Shown here in pieces: positions 40,695 through 49,203 of a stretch of 64,000 nt of DNA (position 1 is the first letter of the stretch; each line of letters opens with the position of its first letter). The notes below the pieces were generated by a model. That model was given only the letters and a program-made list of their open reading frames with translations. It had not been told where the DNA came from and ran no database searches. Both the position numbers and the translations under genes were made by a program. Origin of the DNA: Prevotella sp. (GTDB lineage: Bacteria; Bacteroidota; Bacteroidia; Bacteroidales; Bacteroidaceae); the NCBI GenBank assembly GCA_015060485.1, contig SUYI01000008.1:1-64000 (forward strand), in the 5' to 3' direction.

Positions 40695-40804
40695 GATGTG
40701 GAGCTGCGGGGAGTCGTCATCGACGAAGTCGCTTTGACCTCAGGTCAAAGAACCCCGCCGGGGTGAGGCTCATCAGCGTAACGTAGTGGAGCTGCGGGGA
40801 GTCG
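40679..40804. repeat. Duplicated tmRNA 3' end (scar-like direct repeat)
   Basis: GTGGAGCTGCGGGGAGTCG occurs at 40698-40716 and again at 40786-40804, inside the 3' end of ssrA. GGTGAGGCTCAT occurs at 40679-40690 and 40763-40774, in the same order. Between them are short palindromes, CTTTGACCTCAGGTCAAAG and ACCCCGCCGGGGT. This is an 84-88 bp tandem duplication with partial divergence. Confidence 0.85.
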
Positions 40805-41182
40805 AACCCCGGTCCAAACAGGGAAACCATACGCTTTCTACATGCTTATCTTGGCCTTCATTTTCGTGTCGCGACAAGACCCAAGCCACCAATCACGACC
40901 TTATCCTCTAAAATTTCATCCCGCCATCGAGGCCTGACAAGACTATTTCCGATTTAACCTGCGCCGCTTGATCTCCGGATTCGGAACAACATCCTCGGAG
41001 CGACGTCTCGTTCTGTCACCTGGTGACGGAATTGAGCCTCAATCTACTATACTTCGATTAGGCAGCGAGAGCATACTCATTGTTGCCAATTAATTTTTCG
41101 ACCGACGTGATTATGGAGTCCACAGCCGTCACTCCGCATGCTTACGTACCATCTCATCCTGCTGTCAAATCCAGTCAACCCC
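40787..41182 (-). ncRNA. ssrA: Transfer-messenger RNA (tmRNA)
   Basis: On the minus strand the 5' end GGGGTTGACTGGATTTGAC pairs with the 3' CAGCTCC to make the acceptor stem; the T-arm has GTTCGACTCCCCG near the 3' end. The tag frame is 41087-41058: G-N-N-E-Y-A-L-A-A then stop, matching Bacteroidetes tags that end YALAA. It rescues stalled ribosomes with SmpB. The 3' CCA does not appear to be encoded (CTAC follows the discriminator), so it would be added afterwards. Confidence 0.95.
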
Positions 41183-41207
41183 AGGTGTGAAAGTCACGTT
41201 TCGGCTG

Positions 41208-41215
41208 CAAAATTA
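41208..41215 (-). promoter_or_regulatory. Promoter -7 box of tmRNA
   Basis: TAATTTTG on the minus strand, about 25 bases before the tmRNA 5' end. Confidence 0.55.
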
Positions 41216-41244
41216 CAAATAAGTAAGCTAAAAACCAAATTTTA

Positions 41245-41276
41245 TTTGGATTTTCGCTCATTTTACACTACCTTTG
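41245..41276 (+). promoter_or_regulatory. Promoter of exopolysaccharide locus
   Basis: TTTG at 41245-41248, a 20-base spacer, TACCTTTG at 41269-41276. The leader to the start at 41338 is about 55 bases. No flanking inverted repeats of the kind used for invertible capsule promoters were seen. Confidence 0.7.
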
Positions 41277-41337
41277 CACAATATTTCGCCCGAAAGGGTG
41301 TTTATATTATATATAAGTTAATGCATTAATAGTGTCT

Positions 41338-43881
41338 ATGAAACGAATCGCTACTCTCATAGCCAGCGTGATGGCGTGTGCCGTCATGAGCTGGGCGCAG
41401 TCGGGTATGACCGACAATCAGATAATGGATTACGTGATTGAGCAGAACGCGCAGGGCGTGCCGCGTCAGAAGATTGTGACGCAGCTGATGCAGCGCGGTG
41501 TGACCATCGAGCAAATTCGCCGTATCCAGAAGAAGTACCAGAAGCAGATGAAGAACGGTGCGATGGGCGCCGACGATATCACGGCAGGTTCGAAGGAGAT
41601 GAAGACGCGCATGAGAGAGCAGAATGGCGACAAGCGCAGAGAACAGAAAAAGGAGGACAAGAAGAAGGCTTCGCAGTTCAGAATCAAGGACACGAAGAAG
41701 AAGAACCAGATTCAGCGTCACACGTATGACGAGGAAGACGAGGACTTCGTGGAAATGGACGACGCCATGGACTTCATGATGCCCGACTCGCTGAAATACT
41801 ACGACGAGGAGTACATGACGAAGGACAAGGACGAGGAGAAGCGCAAGATTTTCGGTCACGACATCTTCAACAACAAGAAGCTGACGTTCGAGAGTTCGAT
41901 GAACCTCGCAACGCCTCAGAACTATGTGCTGGGCCCTGGCGACGTAGTAAACGTAGACGTATGGGGTGCCTCGCAGGAGAACGTGTCGGAAACCATCTCG
42001 CCCGACGGAACAATTACCATCGAGAACATCGGTGTCATCCAACTGGGAGGCCTAAGCGTTAGTCAGGCGAAAGCCCGCCTGAAGCGCGTGTTGGGACCTC
42101 GATACCAGGGTTCCAAGATTGACCTGACAGTGGGACAGACACGTACCATTACCGTCAGTGTGATTGGTGAAGTGAAGATGCCGGGCACGTTTACAATGTC
42201 GGCCTTTGCCACCGTATACAACGCACTGTACATGGCCGGCGGCCCGAACGAAATCGGTACGCTGCGTAACGTGAAGGTATACCGTAGTGGAAAGCTGATA
42301 TCGAATGTCGACGTGTACGACTTCCTGTTGAACGGACGTCTGACCGGTGACGTGCGACTGCACGACAACGACGTGATTACCGTAGGTCCTTACGAGTCGC
42401 TGGTGAACATCACGGGTAAGGTCAAGCGCCCCATGTTCTACGAAATGAAGAAAACCGAGAGTGCCGCCACGCTGGTGAACTATGCCGGTGGATTCACGGG
42501 TGACGCCTATACAAAGGCCATCCGCATCAACCGTAAGGCCGGAGCAGGCTATTCAGTGTTCAGCGTAGGCGAATTCGATATGAACACCTTCAAACTGATG
42601 GACGAAGACTCGGTGAGTGTAGACTCGACCATCGTACGCTATCAGAACATGGTGGAAATCAAGGGTGCCGTATTCCGTCCCGGCATGTACCATGTCGGTG
42701 GTGATATCAGCACCGTGAAAGCTCTGGTGGAAGCTGCTGCCGGACTGACGGAGGGTGCCATCGGCCAGCATGCCGTCATGCATCGCATGAAGGTGGATCG
42801 CACGCTGGAAGTGCAGAGCGTGGACATTGTCGGCATTCTGGAAGGTACCGTACCCGACGTGCCACTGCGCAACGAGGACGTGATCTACGTGGCCAGCCGC
42901 GACGAGAACGAGACCTTGAAGACAGTATCTATCAATGGTGAGGTACACTACCCCGGAACATATAAGTTTGCCGAGAACGAGAGCATAGAAGACCTGATTC
43001 TGCAGGCTGGCGGACCCACGGAAGCAGCCTCGCTGGTAAAGGTCGACGTAGCCCGCCGCATTACCAATCCCAACGCTACCGAAGCCGACGACCAGATAGC
43101 CCAGACGTTCAGTTTCAAGCTGACGCCGAATTTCTCCATTCAGGGACAGCCCGACTTCACGCTCCAGCCTTTCGATGAAGTGTATGTGCGCCGTTCACCA
43201 AACTACACAGAACAGCAGAACGTAACCATCGAGGGTGAGGTACAGTTCGAAGGAACCTACGCCCTGTCGAACAAAGGCCAGCGACTGAGTGAAGTGCTGA
43301 AGCAGGCCGGCGGACTGACCAAGCGCGCCTATCCCGAAGGCACCAAGCTGCTGCGTCTGATGACGGCCGAGGAGCGCGACCAGATGGAGGTTATGCTGCG
43401 TACCGCCCAGCGTAACTCGGGCAACGACTCTATCGACGTGAAGAAACTGGTGACAAACGCCACCTACCCCGTTGGTATTGAGATGGATAAGGCCTTGGAG
43501 AACCCCGGCAGTGAGGACGACCCCATTCTGCGTGACGGTGACCGCATCATCGTGCCACGCTACGACGGTACGGTGAAAATCAACGGCGAGGTGCTCTATC
43601 CGAACACAGTACGATTCAAGGAAGGCAAGAACGCCAAATACTATATCGACCTGGCAGGTGGAACGACCTCGACGGCCAAAGAGAGTCAGACCATCATCAT
43701 CTACATGAACGGCATGGTGGCCAAGGCAGACCGCAAGCACAAGCCGCGCCCGGGCTGCCAGATTGTAGTGCCTACGAAGCGAAAAGGCCGTTCAATGGGT
43801 ATTGCCGAGTGGCTGACCATCGGTTCGTCGACGGCGTCGATTGCCACCATGATTGCCACGATTGCTAATCTTGTGAAGTAA
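41338..43881 (+). CDS. Polysaccharide export protein with multiple SLBB domains (Wza-like)
   Basis: 847 residues from ATG 41338 (MKRIATLIASVMACAVMSWAQ, signal peptide); a GTG two codons earlier is less likely. A charged helical region of about 150 residues precedes the Poly_export domain (NYVLGPGDVVNVDVWG, ISPDGTITIENIGVIQLGG). Five or so SLBB-type repeats follow (VIGEVKMPGTFTMSAFATVYNALYMAGG, INGEVHYPGTYKFAENESIEDLILQAGG, INGEVLYPNTVRFKEG). A C-terminal hydrophobic helix (GSSTASIATMIATIANLV) suggests membrane insertion. It forms the export channel of the locus. Confidence 0.93.
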   Translation: MKRIATLIASVMACAVMSWAQSGMTDNQIMDYVIEQNAQGVPRQKIVTQLMQRGVTIEQIRRIQKKYQKQMKNGAMGADDITAGSKEMKTRMREQNGDKRREQKKEDKKKASQFRIKDTKKKNQIQRHTYDEEDEDFVEMDDAMDFMMPDSLKYYDEEYMTKDKDEEKRKIFGHDIFNNKKLTFESSMNLATPQNYVLGPGDVVNVDVWGASQENVSETISPDGTITIENIGVIQLGGLSVSQAKARLKRVLGPRYQGSKIDLTVGQTRTITVSVIGEVKMPGTFTMSAFATVYNALYMAGGPNEIGTLRNVKVYRSGKLISNVDVYDFLLNGRLTGDVRLHDNDVITVGPYESLVNITGKVKRPMFYEMKKTESAATLVNYAGGFTGDAYTKAIRINRKAGAGYSVFSVGEFDMNTFKLMDEDSVSVDSTIVRYQNMVEIKGAVFRPGMYHVGGDISTVKALVEAAAGLTEGAIGQHAVMHRMKVDRTLEVQSVDIVGILEGTVPDVPLRNEDVIYVASRDENETLKTVSINGEVHYPGTYKFAENESIEDLILQAGGPTEAASLVKVDVARRITNPNATEADDQIAQTFSFKLTPNFSIQGQPDFTLQPFDEVYVRRSPNYTEQQNVTIEGEVQFEGTYALSNKGQRLSEVLKQAGGLTKRAYPEGTKLLRLMTAEERDQMEVMLRTAQRNSGNDSIDVKKLVTNATYPVGIEMDKALENPGSEDDPILRDGDRIIVPRYDGTVKINGEVLYPNTVRFKEGKNAKYYIDLAGGTTSTAKESQTIIIYMNGMVAKADRKHKPRPGCQIVVPTKRKGRSMGIAEWLTIGSSTASIATMIATIANLVK

Positions 43882-43887
43882 AAGACT

Positions 43888-44955
43888 ATGGAAGAAAATC
43901 AATCACGCAAAATAAGAATCGACGTTGTACGGCTGATCCAACTGATCAGGGCCGACAAGCGTAAGATGCTGATCTATTGCGGCATTGGTGCCGTCATAAG
44001 CATCATCGTGGCATTCAGCATCCCCAGAATCTACAAGTCGAGCGTCATGCTGGCACCGGAAGAAACCTCTAACGGATTCTCGGGCAACATCTCGTCGCTG
44101 GCCAGCATGGTGGGTATGAACATGAAGTTCGGAACCAGTGGCGACGCTATCTATCCGGAAATTTATCCCGATGCCATCGAGTCGACAGAATTCCTGGTAA
44201 GCCTGTTCGACGTGAAGGTAACCTCGAAGGACAAGACCATCAAGGACATGCCCTACAGCGAGTATCTGGACAAGCACCAGAAGATAGCCTGGTGGAGTTA
44301 TCCCGGCGAATGGCTGAACAACCTGAAGAACATGCTGAAAAGCGACGACGAGTCGACTGGCAACAACAAGATTGATCCGTCGTTCCTGACCAAGAAACAG
44401 TACGACCTATGTAAGGCCATCAGCGGTAGCATCGACTGTCACGTAGATAAGAAAACCAACGTCATCGACATTGTCGTGACCGCCCAAGACCCGCTCATCG
44501 CCATGACGGTAGTCAATGCGGTGAAGGCTCAGCTGCAGCTGTTCATCACCAACTACCGCACCAACAAGGCCCGCAACGACGAGCAATACATGGAGAAGCT
44601 CTTCCAAGAGGCCGAGATGCAGTATACGAAGTCGCGCCTGAAATATGCCGAATTCTGCGAGGCCAACACAAACATCGTGCTGAAGTCGGTAGAATCGAAG
44701 ATGGAAGAGTTGGAAAACGAGATGCAGCTGAAGCACAACATTTATACGCAGGTCGTCGAGCAGTTGCAAATGGCGAAGGCCAAGGTCCAGGAACGCACGC
44801 CGGCCTTTACGACGCTGCAGAATGCCACCGTCCCCGTCAAGCATTCCAACATGCCCAAGGTATTCATTCTCATCATCTTCGTGATGTTGGCTTTTGCCGT
44901 CCGTCTGGCAATCCTCGTTAAAAAGAACTATCAAGAAATCATCCTCTTGCAATGA
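43888..44955 (+). CDS. Wzz-type chain length determinant protein
   Basis: 355 residues. Transmembrane helices near residues 29-46 (MLIYCGIGAVISIIVAFSI) and 330-348 (VFILIIFVMLAFAVRLAILV) bracket a large periplasmic helical domain. Coiled coil lies at about 220-300, and a Pro-containing segment before helix 2 (ERTPAFTTLQNATVPVKHSNMP) is the usual Wzz signature. No tyrosine kinase domain is attached. It would set polymer length with Wzy. It overlaps the next gene by four bases, and that gene encodes a second Wzz-like domain. Confidence 0.92.
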   Translation: MEENQSRKIRIDVVRLIQLIRADKRKMLIYCGIGAVISIIVAFSIPRIYKSSVMLAPEETSNGFSGNISSLASMVGMNMKFGTSGDAIYPEIYPDAIESTEFLVSLFDVKVTSKDKTIKDMPYSEYLDKHQKIAWWSYPGEWLNNLKNMLKSDDESTGNNKIDPSFLTKKQYDLCKAISGSIDCHVDKKTNVIDIVVTAQDPLIAMTVVNAVKAQLQLFITNYRTNKARNDEQYMEKLFQEAEMQYTKSRLKYAEFCEANTNIVLKSVESKMEELENEMQLKHNIYTQVVEQLQMAKAKVQERTPAFTTLQNATVPVKHSNMPKVFILIIFVMLAFAVRLAILVKKNYQEIILLQ

Positions 44956-47018
44956 AGTATGCTGCCTGGGTAGTACTTTCTGCGGTATTCGGATGGCTGG
45001 TTTCGCTGGCCATCCCCAACGAATACGCTGCCCAGGCGAAGATTGCCGACGAGTATAAGACGACGGACCTGCTCATCGGTCTGAACTCGATGAACGTCAT
45101 GATGCGCGACCTGAACTCGAATTCAGGCAACGAAGGCACCGATAATATCGACATCTATTCGAAAATCCTGCAGTCGAGGGATTTCATAGAAGGCATCGGC
45201 CAAATGACCGTACACAAATACAAGCAAAGCTATTTCGACTATCTCACCACCCACCACCGGCGCCCCTTCTGGGAGCACCTGTTCGTCCGTCCATCCAACG
45301 AACAAGAACAGAAGGACGTCATCTACGACATCATCAGGGACCATCTGAAATACTACCTGAGTTCGAAGTCACAGACGCTGGAAATACAGATTACCGACCA
45401 GGATGCCGAGGTGGCCGCCGACGTGCTGGACCAGACGCTGGCATTCCTGAAGGCAGAGATAGAACGTCTGCGGTCACACCGTGCGGGTATCAATAAGGAG
45501 AATGCTGCTGAGATGCGTCGTGAGGCGTCGATGGCCTACCAGCAGGCCAAGCGCGACTACGAGCGTTTTGCCGATTCGCACGAAAAAGCCAAGTCAGACT
45601 ACACGACGAGCCGTCTGGCCCATCTGGAGAAAGACTATCAGCTGAAATACGATATCTACCGGAAGGCTTCCGAAGAATACGCCCGAGCAGACTACCTGAC
45701 AAAGAAGGAAAACACGTCGTTTGTCGTTGTCAAGCGCTACAACATCTCTCAGCAGAAGGTGTCGCCCTACCGCTGGGCCTATGCCGCCGTAGCCTTCCTC
45801 ATAGCCCTGTTTGTCTGTCTGTGTCATGCCATCTACACCCGCAAGGGAACCGACAACGCCTTCCGACATATTGACTTCGGCGGATGGTTCTCGCCCTGGG
45901 CCATCACCATTACCATATGGACAGCCATCCTCGGATTCTACTATCTGCTGAACACGAAGCTATATCCCATTACCAGCCAGTTCTACTACAGCTTTGCCAT
46001 CTGGGTGCCCATTTTCTGCATCTGTGCATTGATTACCTACAATGCCTTCCGGCATCAAGACAAGGACGACTTGTGGAGCGAGAGCCTCGACTTCAACAAG
46101 ACCGTCTTCAACGCTTTCTTCGTGCTGTCGCTCATCATCACCCCACTCTACGTCTATCGTGTGCTGCAAATCGTCATGATGTTCAGCACGGAAGACCTGA
46201 TGAACAACGTCCGCACACTGGCATTGTACGGCGAGGGACAGGGACTGCTAAGCTATTCTATCGTCATCAACCAGTCGCTGTTTGTCGTGGCACTATGGGC
46301 ACATCCGAAAGTTCCCACATGGCAGGTGGTAACACTGGCTTTGGCCTGTCTGATGAATTCGCTGGCCATCATGGAAAAAGAATCGATGTTCTTTGTCTTT
46401 ACCAGCGTCATCTTCGTGCTCTTCGAGAAAAAAGTCATCAAGCTACGATCCATTCTGATCTATGCCGGCATCCTGGTGGTGGTATTCTACCTGTTCAACC
46501 TAGGCCGAGCCGAAGAAGGCAGCAAATACCAGGAAGAAGAGACGCTACTCGACTTCATTGCCATGTACGTGCTGTCGCCCCCTGTGGCCTTCTGCCAGCT
46601 GGGACAGGAGTTAACGCCGCAATTCGGCACCAACACCTTCGAGAAGATCTATGTCTTCCTGGAGCGTTTCGGATTCAGCGACATCGTGGTGAAAGAGAAG
46701 TTGCAGGAGTTTGTCTGGGTTCCCATTCCTACGAACGTCTATACCGTCTTCCAGCCGTTTTTCATCGACTTCGGCTACAAGGGCGTAGCCTTCTTCTCCG
46801 GCGTCTACGGCTGTCTGTGCGGATGGCTCTACCGGCTGTACAAAAACAAGAACGGCATCGGCTGTGCACTCTATACCTATGCCGTCTTTGCGCTGATGCT
46901 GCAGTTCTATCAGGAGAATTTCTTCCACAGTCTGGTATTCCTGTTGCAGTTCACCTTCTTCGTCACCCTTTTCACCCAGAAAAAGGTCAATCTATTGTTT
47001 AACTTCAAGAAGCCATGA
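44952..47018 (+). CDS. Fusion of Wzz-like domain and Wzy-like polymerase
   Basis: 688 residues. Residues 1-297 have the Wzz plan: helix 1 (WVVLSAVFGWLVSLAIP), a periplasmic coiled-coil domain (about 165-240, MRREASMAYQQAKRDYERFAD; HLEKDYQLKYDIYRKASEEYARAD), a segment VVKRYNISQQKVSPYRW and helix 2 (AYAAVAFLIALFVCLCHAIY). From about 305 a polytopic domain with ten or so helices matches oligosaccharide repeat-unit polymerases (FEKIYVFLERFGF, IPTNVYTVFQPFFIDFGYKG). The frame is unbroken. It would join polymerisation and chain-length control in one chain. No other wzy candidate lies in the locus. Confidence 0.82.
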   Translation: MKYAAWVVLSAVFGWLVSLAIPNEYAAQAKIADEYKTTDLLIGLNSMNVMMRDLNSNSGNEGTDNIDIYSKILQSRDFIEGIGQMTVHKYKQSYFDYLTTHHRRPFWEHLFVRPSNEQEQKDVIYDIIRDHLKYYLSSKSQTLEIQITDQDAEVAADVLDQTLAFLKAEIERLRSHRAGINKENAAEMRREASMAYQQAKRDYERFADSHEKAKSDYTTSRLAHLEKDYQLKYDIYRKASEEYARADYLTKKENTSFVVVKRYNISQQKVSPYRWAYAAVAFLIALFVCLCHAIYTRKGTDNAFRHIDFGGWFSPWAITITIWTAILGFYYLLNTKLYPITSQFYYSFAIWVPIFCICALITYNAFRHQDKDDLWSESLDFNKTVFNAFFVLSLIITPLYVYRVLQIVMMFSTEDLMNNVRTLALYGEGQGLLSYSIVINQSLFVVALWAHPKVPTWQVVTLALACLMNSLAIMEKESMFFVFTSVIFVLFEKKVIKLRSILIYAGILVVVFYLFNLGRAEEGSKYQEEETLLDFIAMYVLSPPVAFCQLGQELTPQFGTNTFEKIYVFLERFGFSDIVVKEKLQEFVWVPIPTNVYTVFQPFFIDFGYKGVAFFSGVYGCLCGWLYRLYKNKNGIGCALYTYAVFALMLQFYQENFFHSLVFLLQFTFFVTLFTQKKVNLLFNFKKP

Positions 47019-48355
47019 ACAGCGAGACCACCAACAGCAACAAGCGCACTTCGCTACTGCAGAAGAACATCATCGCCTCGTTCCTCATCAAGGGATGGTC
47101 GGCGCTGGTTGTGCTGCTGATGGTACCTGCCACGCTGCACTGTCTGGGAGAGTACAAGAACGGCATCTGGCTGACTATCAGCAGCATGCTGTTATGGATA
47201 GACAATATGGACATCGGACTGGGCAACGGATTGAGAAACAAGATTGCCGAATACATGGCTCATGGCGACAACGAGCGCACCCGCCGCCTAATATCGTCGA
47301 CCTTTGCCATGCTGACGTGCATCATCGTCCCCGTGCTGCTCATTCTGCTGTTGCTGATAGCCGTCGGCGACCCCTATCAGGTGTTCAACGCCAGTCCGGC
47401 ACGTGTGACCCACCTGGAACAAGTGCTGATGGTGACGGTGACACTCGTCTGCACATCGTTCATCTTCAAGCTCATCGGCAATTTCTATATGGGATTACAG
47501 CTGCCTGCCGTCAGCAACCTGCTCATCGCCTTGGGACAGACGCTGGCACTTGCCGGCACCTACTTCATCCTGTGGTCGGGCAGTCACTCACTCATGCACA
47601 TTGCACTGGTCAATACGGTAGCTCCCCTACTCGTCTACCTGCTGGCATTCCCCTATACATTTCTATACAAGTACCCGCAGCTGCGGCCGTCGTTCAGCCT
47701 CATCAACCTGCAAGAAGCCAAAACGGTCATCAATATGGGCGTGCAGTTCTTCATCATGCAGATTTCGGGTGTCATCCTGTTTATGACGTCGAACTTGCTG
47801 ATATCGAACCTTTTCTCGCCCGAACTGGTTACCCCCTACCAGATTACCTACCGCTATTTCAGCATCCTGCTGGTCATCTTCACCGTGGTATGCATGCCCT
47901 TCTGGAATGCGACGACCGACGCCTACCAGCTGAACGAAATGGGGTGGATTCGCAATGCCACCCGCAGGTTGCGGCAGTTGACCATCGCCTTCCTCGTTAG
48001 TCTGGTGGTTATGATTCTGCTCGCCGACACCGTCTACGCCATCTGGATTGACCGCCAGACCGTCATCGACACCAAGATGACCGTCACCATGGCGGTTTAC
48101 ATCTTCATCCTAATCTACAGCATGCGCTACAGCTATTTCATCAACGGCATCGGGAAACTACGCCTGCAGCTCATCTTTACCACTGCGGCAGCCGTGCTCT
48201 TCATCCCGCTGGCCTACGTCACCACCCTGTGGACGCACGACATCATCTGGTTTATGGTTGTCATGTGCCTGGTCAATATCCCCGGCCTCATCGTCAACCG
48301 CATCCAGTTCTACAAACTCATCAACGGAAAAGCAAAAGGAATATGGAACAAATAA
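47015..48355 (+). CDS. Wzx-type oligosaccharide flippase
   Basis: 446 residues, mostly hydrophobic, about twelve transmembrane helices. It starts KNIIASFLIKGWSALVVLLMVPATLHCLGEYKNGIWLTISS, with a DNMDIGLGNGLRNKIAEYMA segment typical of the polysaccharide-transport branch of the MOP/MATE superfamily. It moves undecaprenyl-linked repeat units across the inner membrane. It overlaps the fusion gene upstream by four bases and the GT2 gene downstream by 13 bases. Confidence 0.92.
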   Translation: MNSETTNSNKRTSLLQKNIIASFLIKGWSALVVLLMVPATLHCLGEYKNGIWLTISSMLLWIDNMDIGLGNGLRNKIAEYMAHGDNERTRRLISSTFAMLTCIIVPVLLILLLLIAVGDPYQVFNASPARVTHLEQVLMVTVTLVCTSFIFKLIGNFYMGLQLPAVSNLLIALGQTLALAGTYFILWSGSHSLMHIALVNTVAPLLVYLLAFPYTFLYKYPQLRPSFSLINLQEAKTVINMGVQFFIMQISGVILFMTSNLLISNLFSPELVTPYQITYRYFSILLVIFTVVCMPFWNATTDAYQLNEMGWIRNATRRLRQLTIAFLVSLVVMILLADTVYAIWIDRQTVIDTKMTVTMAVYIFILIYSMRYSYFINGIGKLRLQLIFTTAAAVLFIPLAYVTTLWTHDIIWFMVVMCLVNIPGLIVNRIQFYKLINGKAKGIWNK

Positions 48356-49188
48356 ACAATAGCAACGAAGAACGCATCGCCATTCTAATGGCCACTTATA
48401 ACGGCCGGAAGTTTCTGGGCGAACAGATCGACTCCATCTTGTCGCAGAGCAGCCCGTTGTGGCATCTGTACATCCACGACGACGGGTCGACGGACGGTAC
48501 CATTGAACTGCTGAACGACTATGTCGCCCGGCATCCCGACCAGATTACCGTCATGGACTACCCCTCGCAAGGTGGCGCCCTGCCCAACTTCATGAGTCTG
48601 CTCGAGCGGGTAGAAGCCGACTATTACATGTTTTCCGACCAGGACGACGTCTGGCATCCGACGAAGGTCGAACTGTCGTATCAGGCCATGAAGCAACAGG
48701 AAGCCATCCATGGCGACAAACCCATCATCGTGCATTCCGACGTCAGGGTAGTCGACGGCGATCTTAACCTGTTGCATCCTTCCTATCGCGAATACGGCCA
48801 CATCTACCCCGACGCCGTCAAGGACTTCAAGAGTTGCGTCATCAACATCACGCTGGGCTGTGCCATGCTGTTCAACCGCCAGGCAAGAGCGGTGTCGCTG
48901 GACCGTCCCTGGAAACACGCCCTGATGCACGACGGCTGGGTGACGACACGCACCTTTGCCGAAAACGGAATCGTCTACGCCATGCCCGAGGCCCTGCTGG
49001 AATACCGCAATCATGGCGACAACACCGTTGGCGCTACCGACGGCTCGCGATTCACCATCGGCTATCGCATCAGCCATTTCGGTCAGATGCTGCGCCTCAA
49101 CATGAAACAGTACCGCATGCTGCGCAGTGCCGGCTACGGCTCCATCTTCACCTACTATTATCATAAGTTCCTGCTGCATATCCATTAA
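48343..49188 (+). CDS. GT2 family glycosyltransferase (rhamnosyltransferase-like)
   Basis: 281 residues from ATG 48343, which overlaps the end of wzx; a longer frame from 48229 would be buried in wzx. GT-A fold: RIAILMATYNGRKFLGEQIDSIL, YIHDDGSTDGTIELL, and the metal motif in YMFSDQDDVWHPTKVE. The GEQIDSIL and FSDQDDVW patterns are common in rhamnosyl and related transferases. The substrate is not certain; an rfbC gene at the window edge hints at rhamnose or a related deoxysugar. Confidence 0.88.
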   Translation: MEQINNSNEERIAILMATYNGRKFLGEQIDSILSQSSPLWHLYIHDDGSTDGTIELLNDYVARHPDQITVMDYPSQGGALPNFMSLLERVEADYYMFSDQDDVWHPTKVELSYQAMKQQEAIHGDKPIIVHSDVRVVDGDLNLLHPSYREYGHIYPDAVKDFKSCVINITLGCAMLFNRQARAVSLDRPWKHALMHDGWVTTRTFAENGIVYAMPEALLEYRNHGDNTVGATDGSRFTIGYRISHFGQMLRLNMKQYRMLRSAGYGSIFTYYYHKFLLHIH

Positions 49189-49203
49189 TCTGCCTATCAG
49201 ACG

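Noticed and set aside
41138..41329. Small plus-strand frame upstream of the EPS locus
   Set aside because: It overlaps the 5' end of tmRNA and the EPS promoter; no conserved features.
41208..41337. Invertible capsule promoter
   Set aside because: No pair of inverted repeats flanks the promoter and no invertase gene is nearby.
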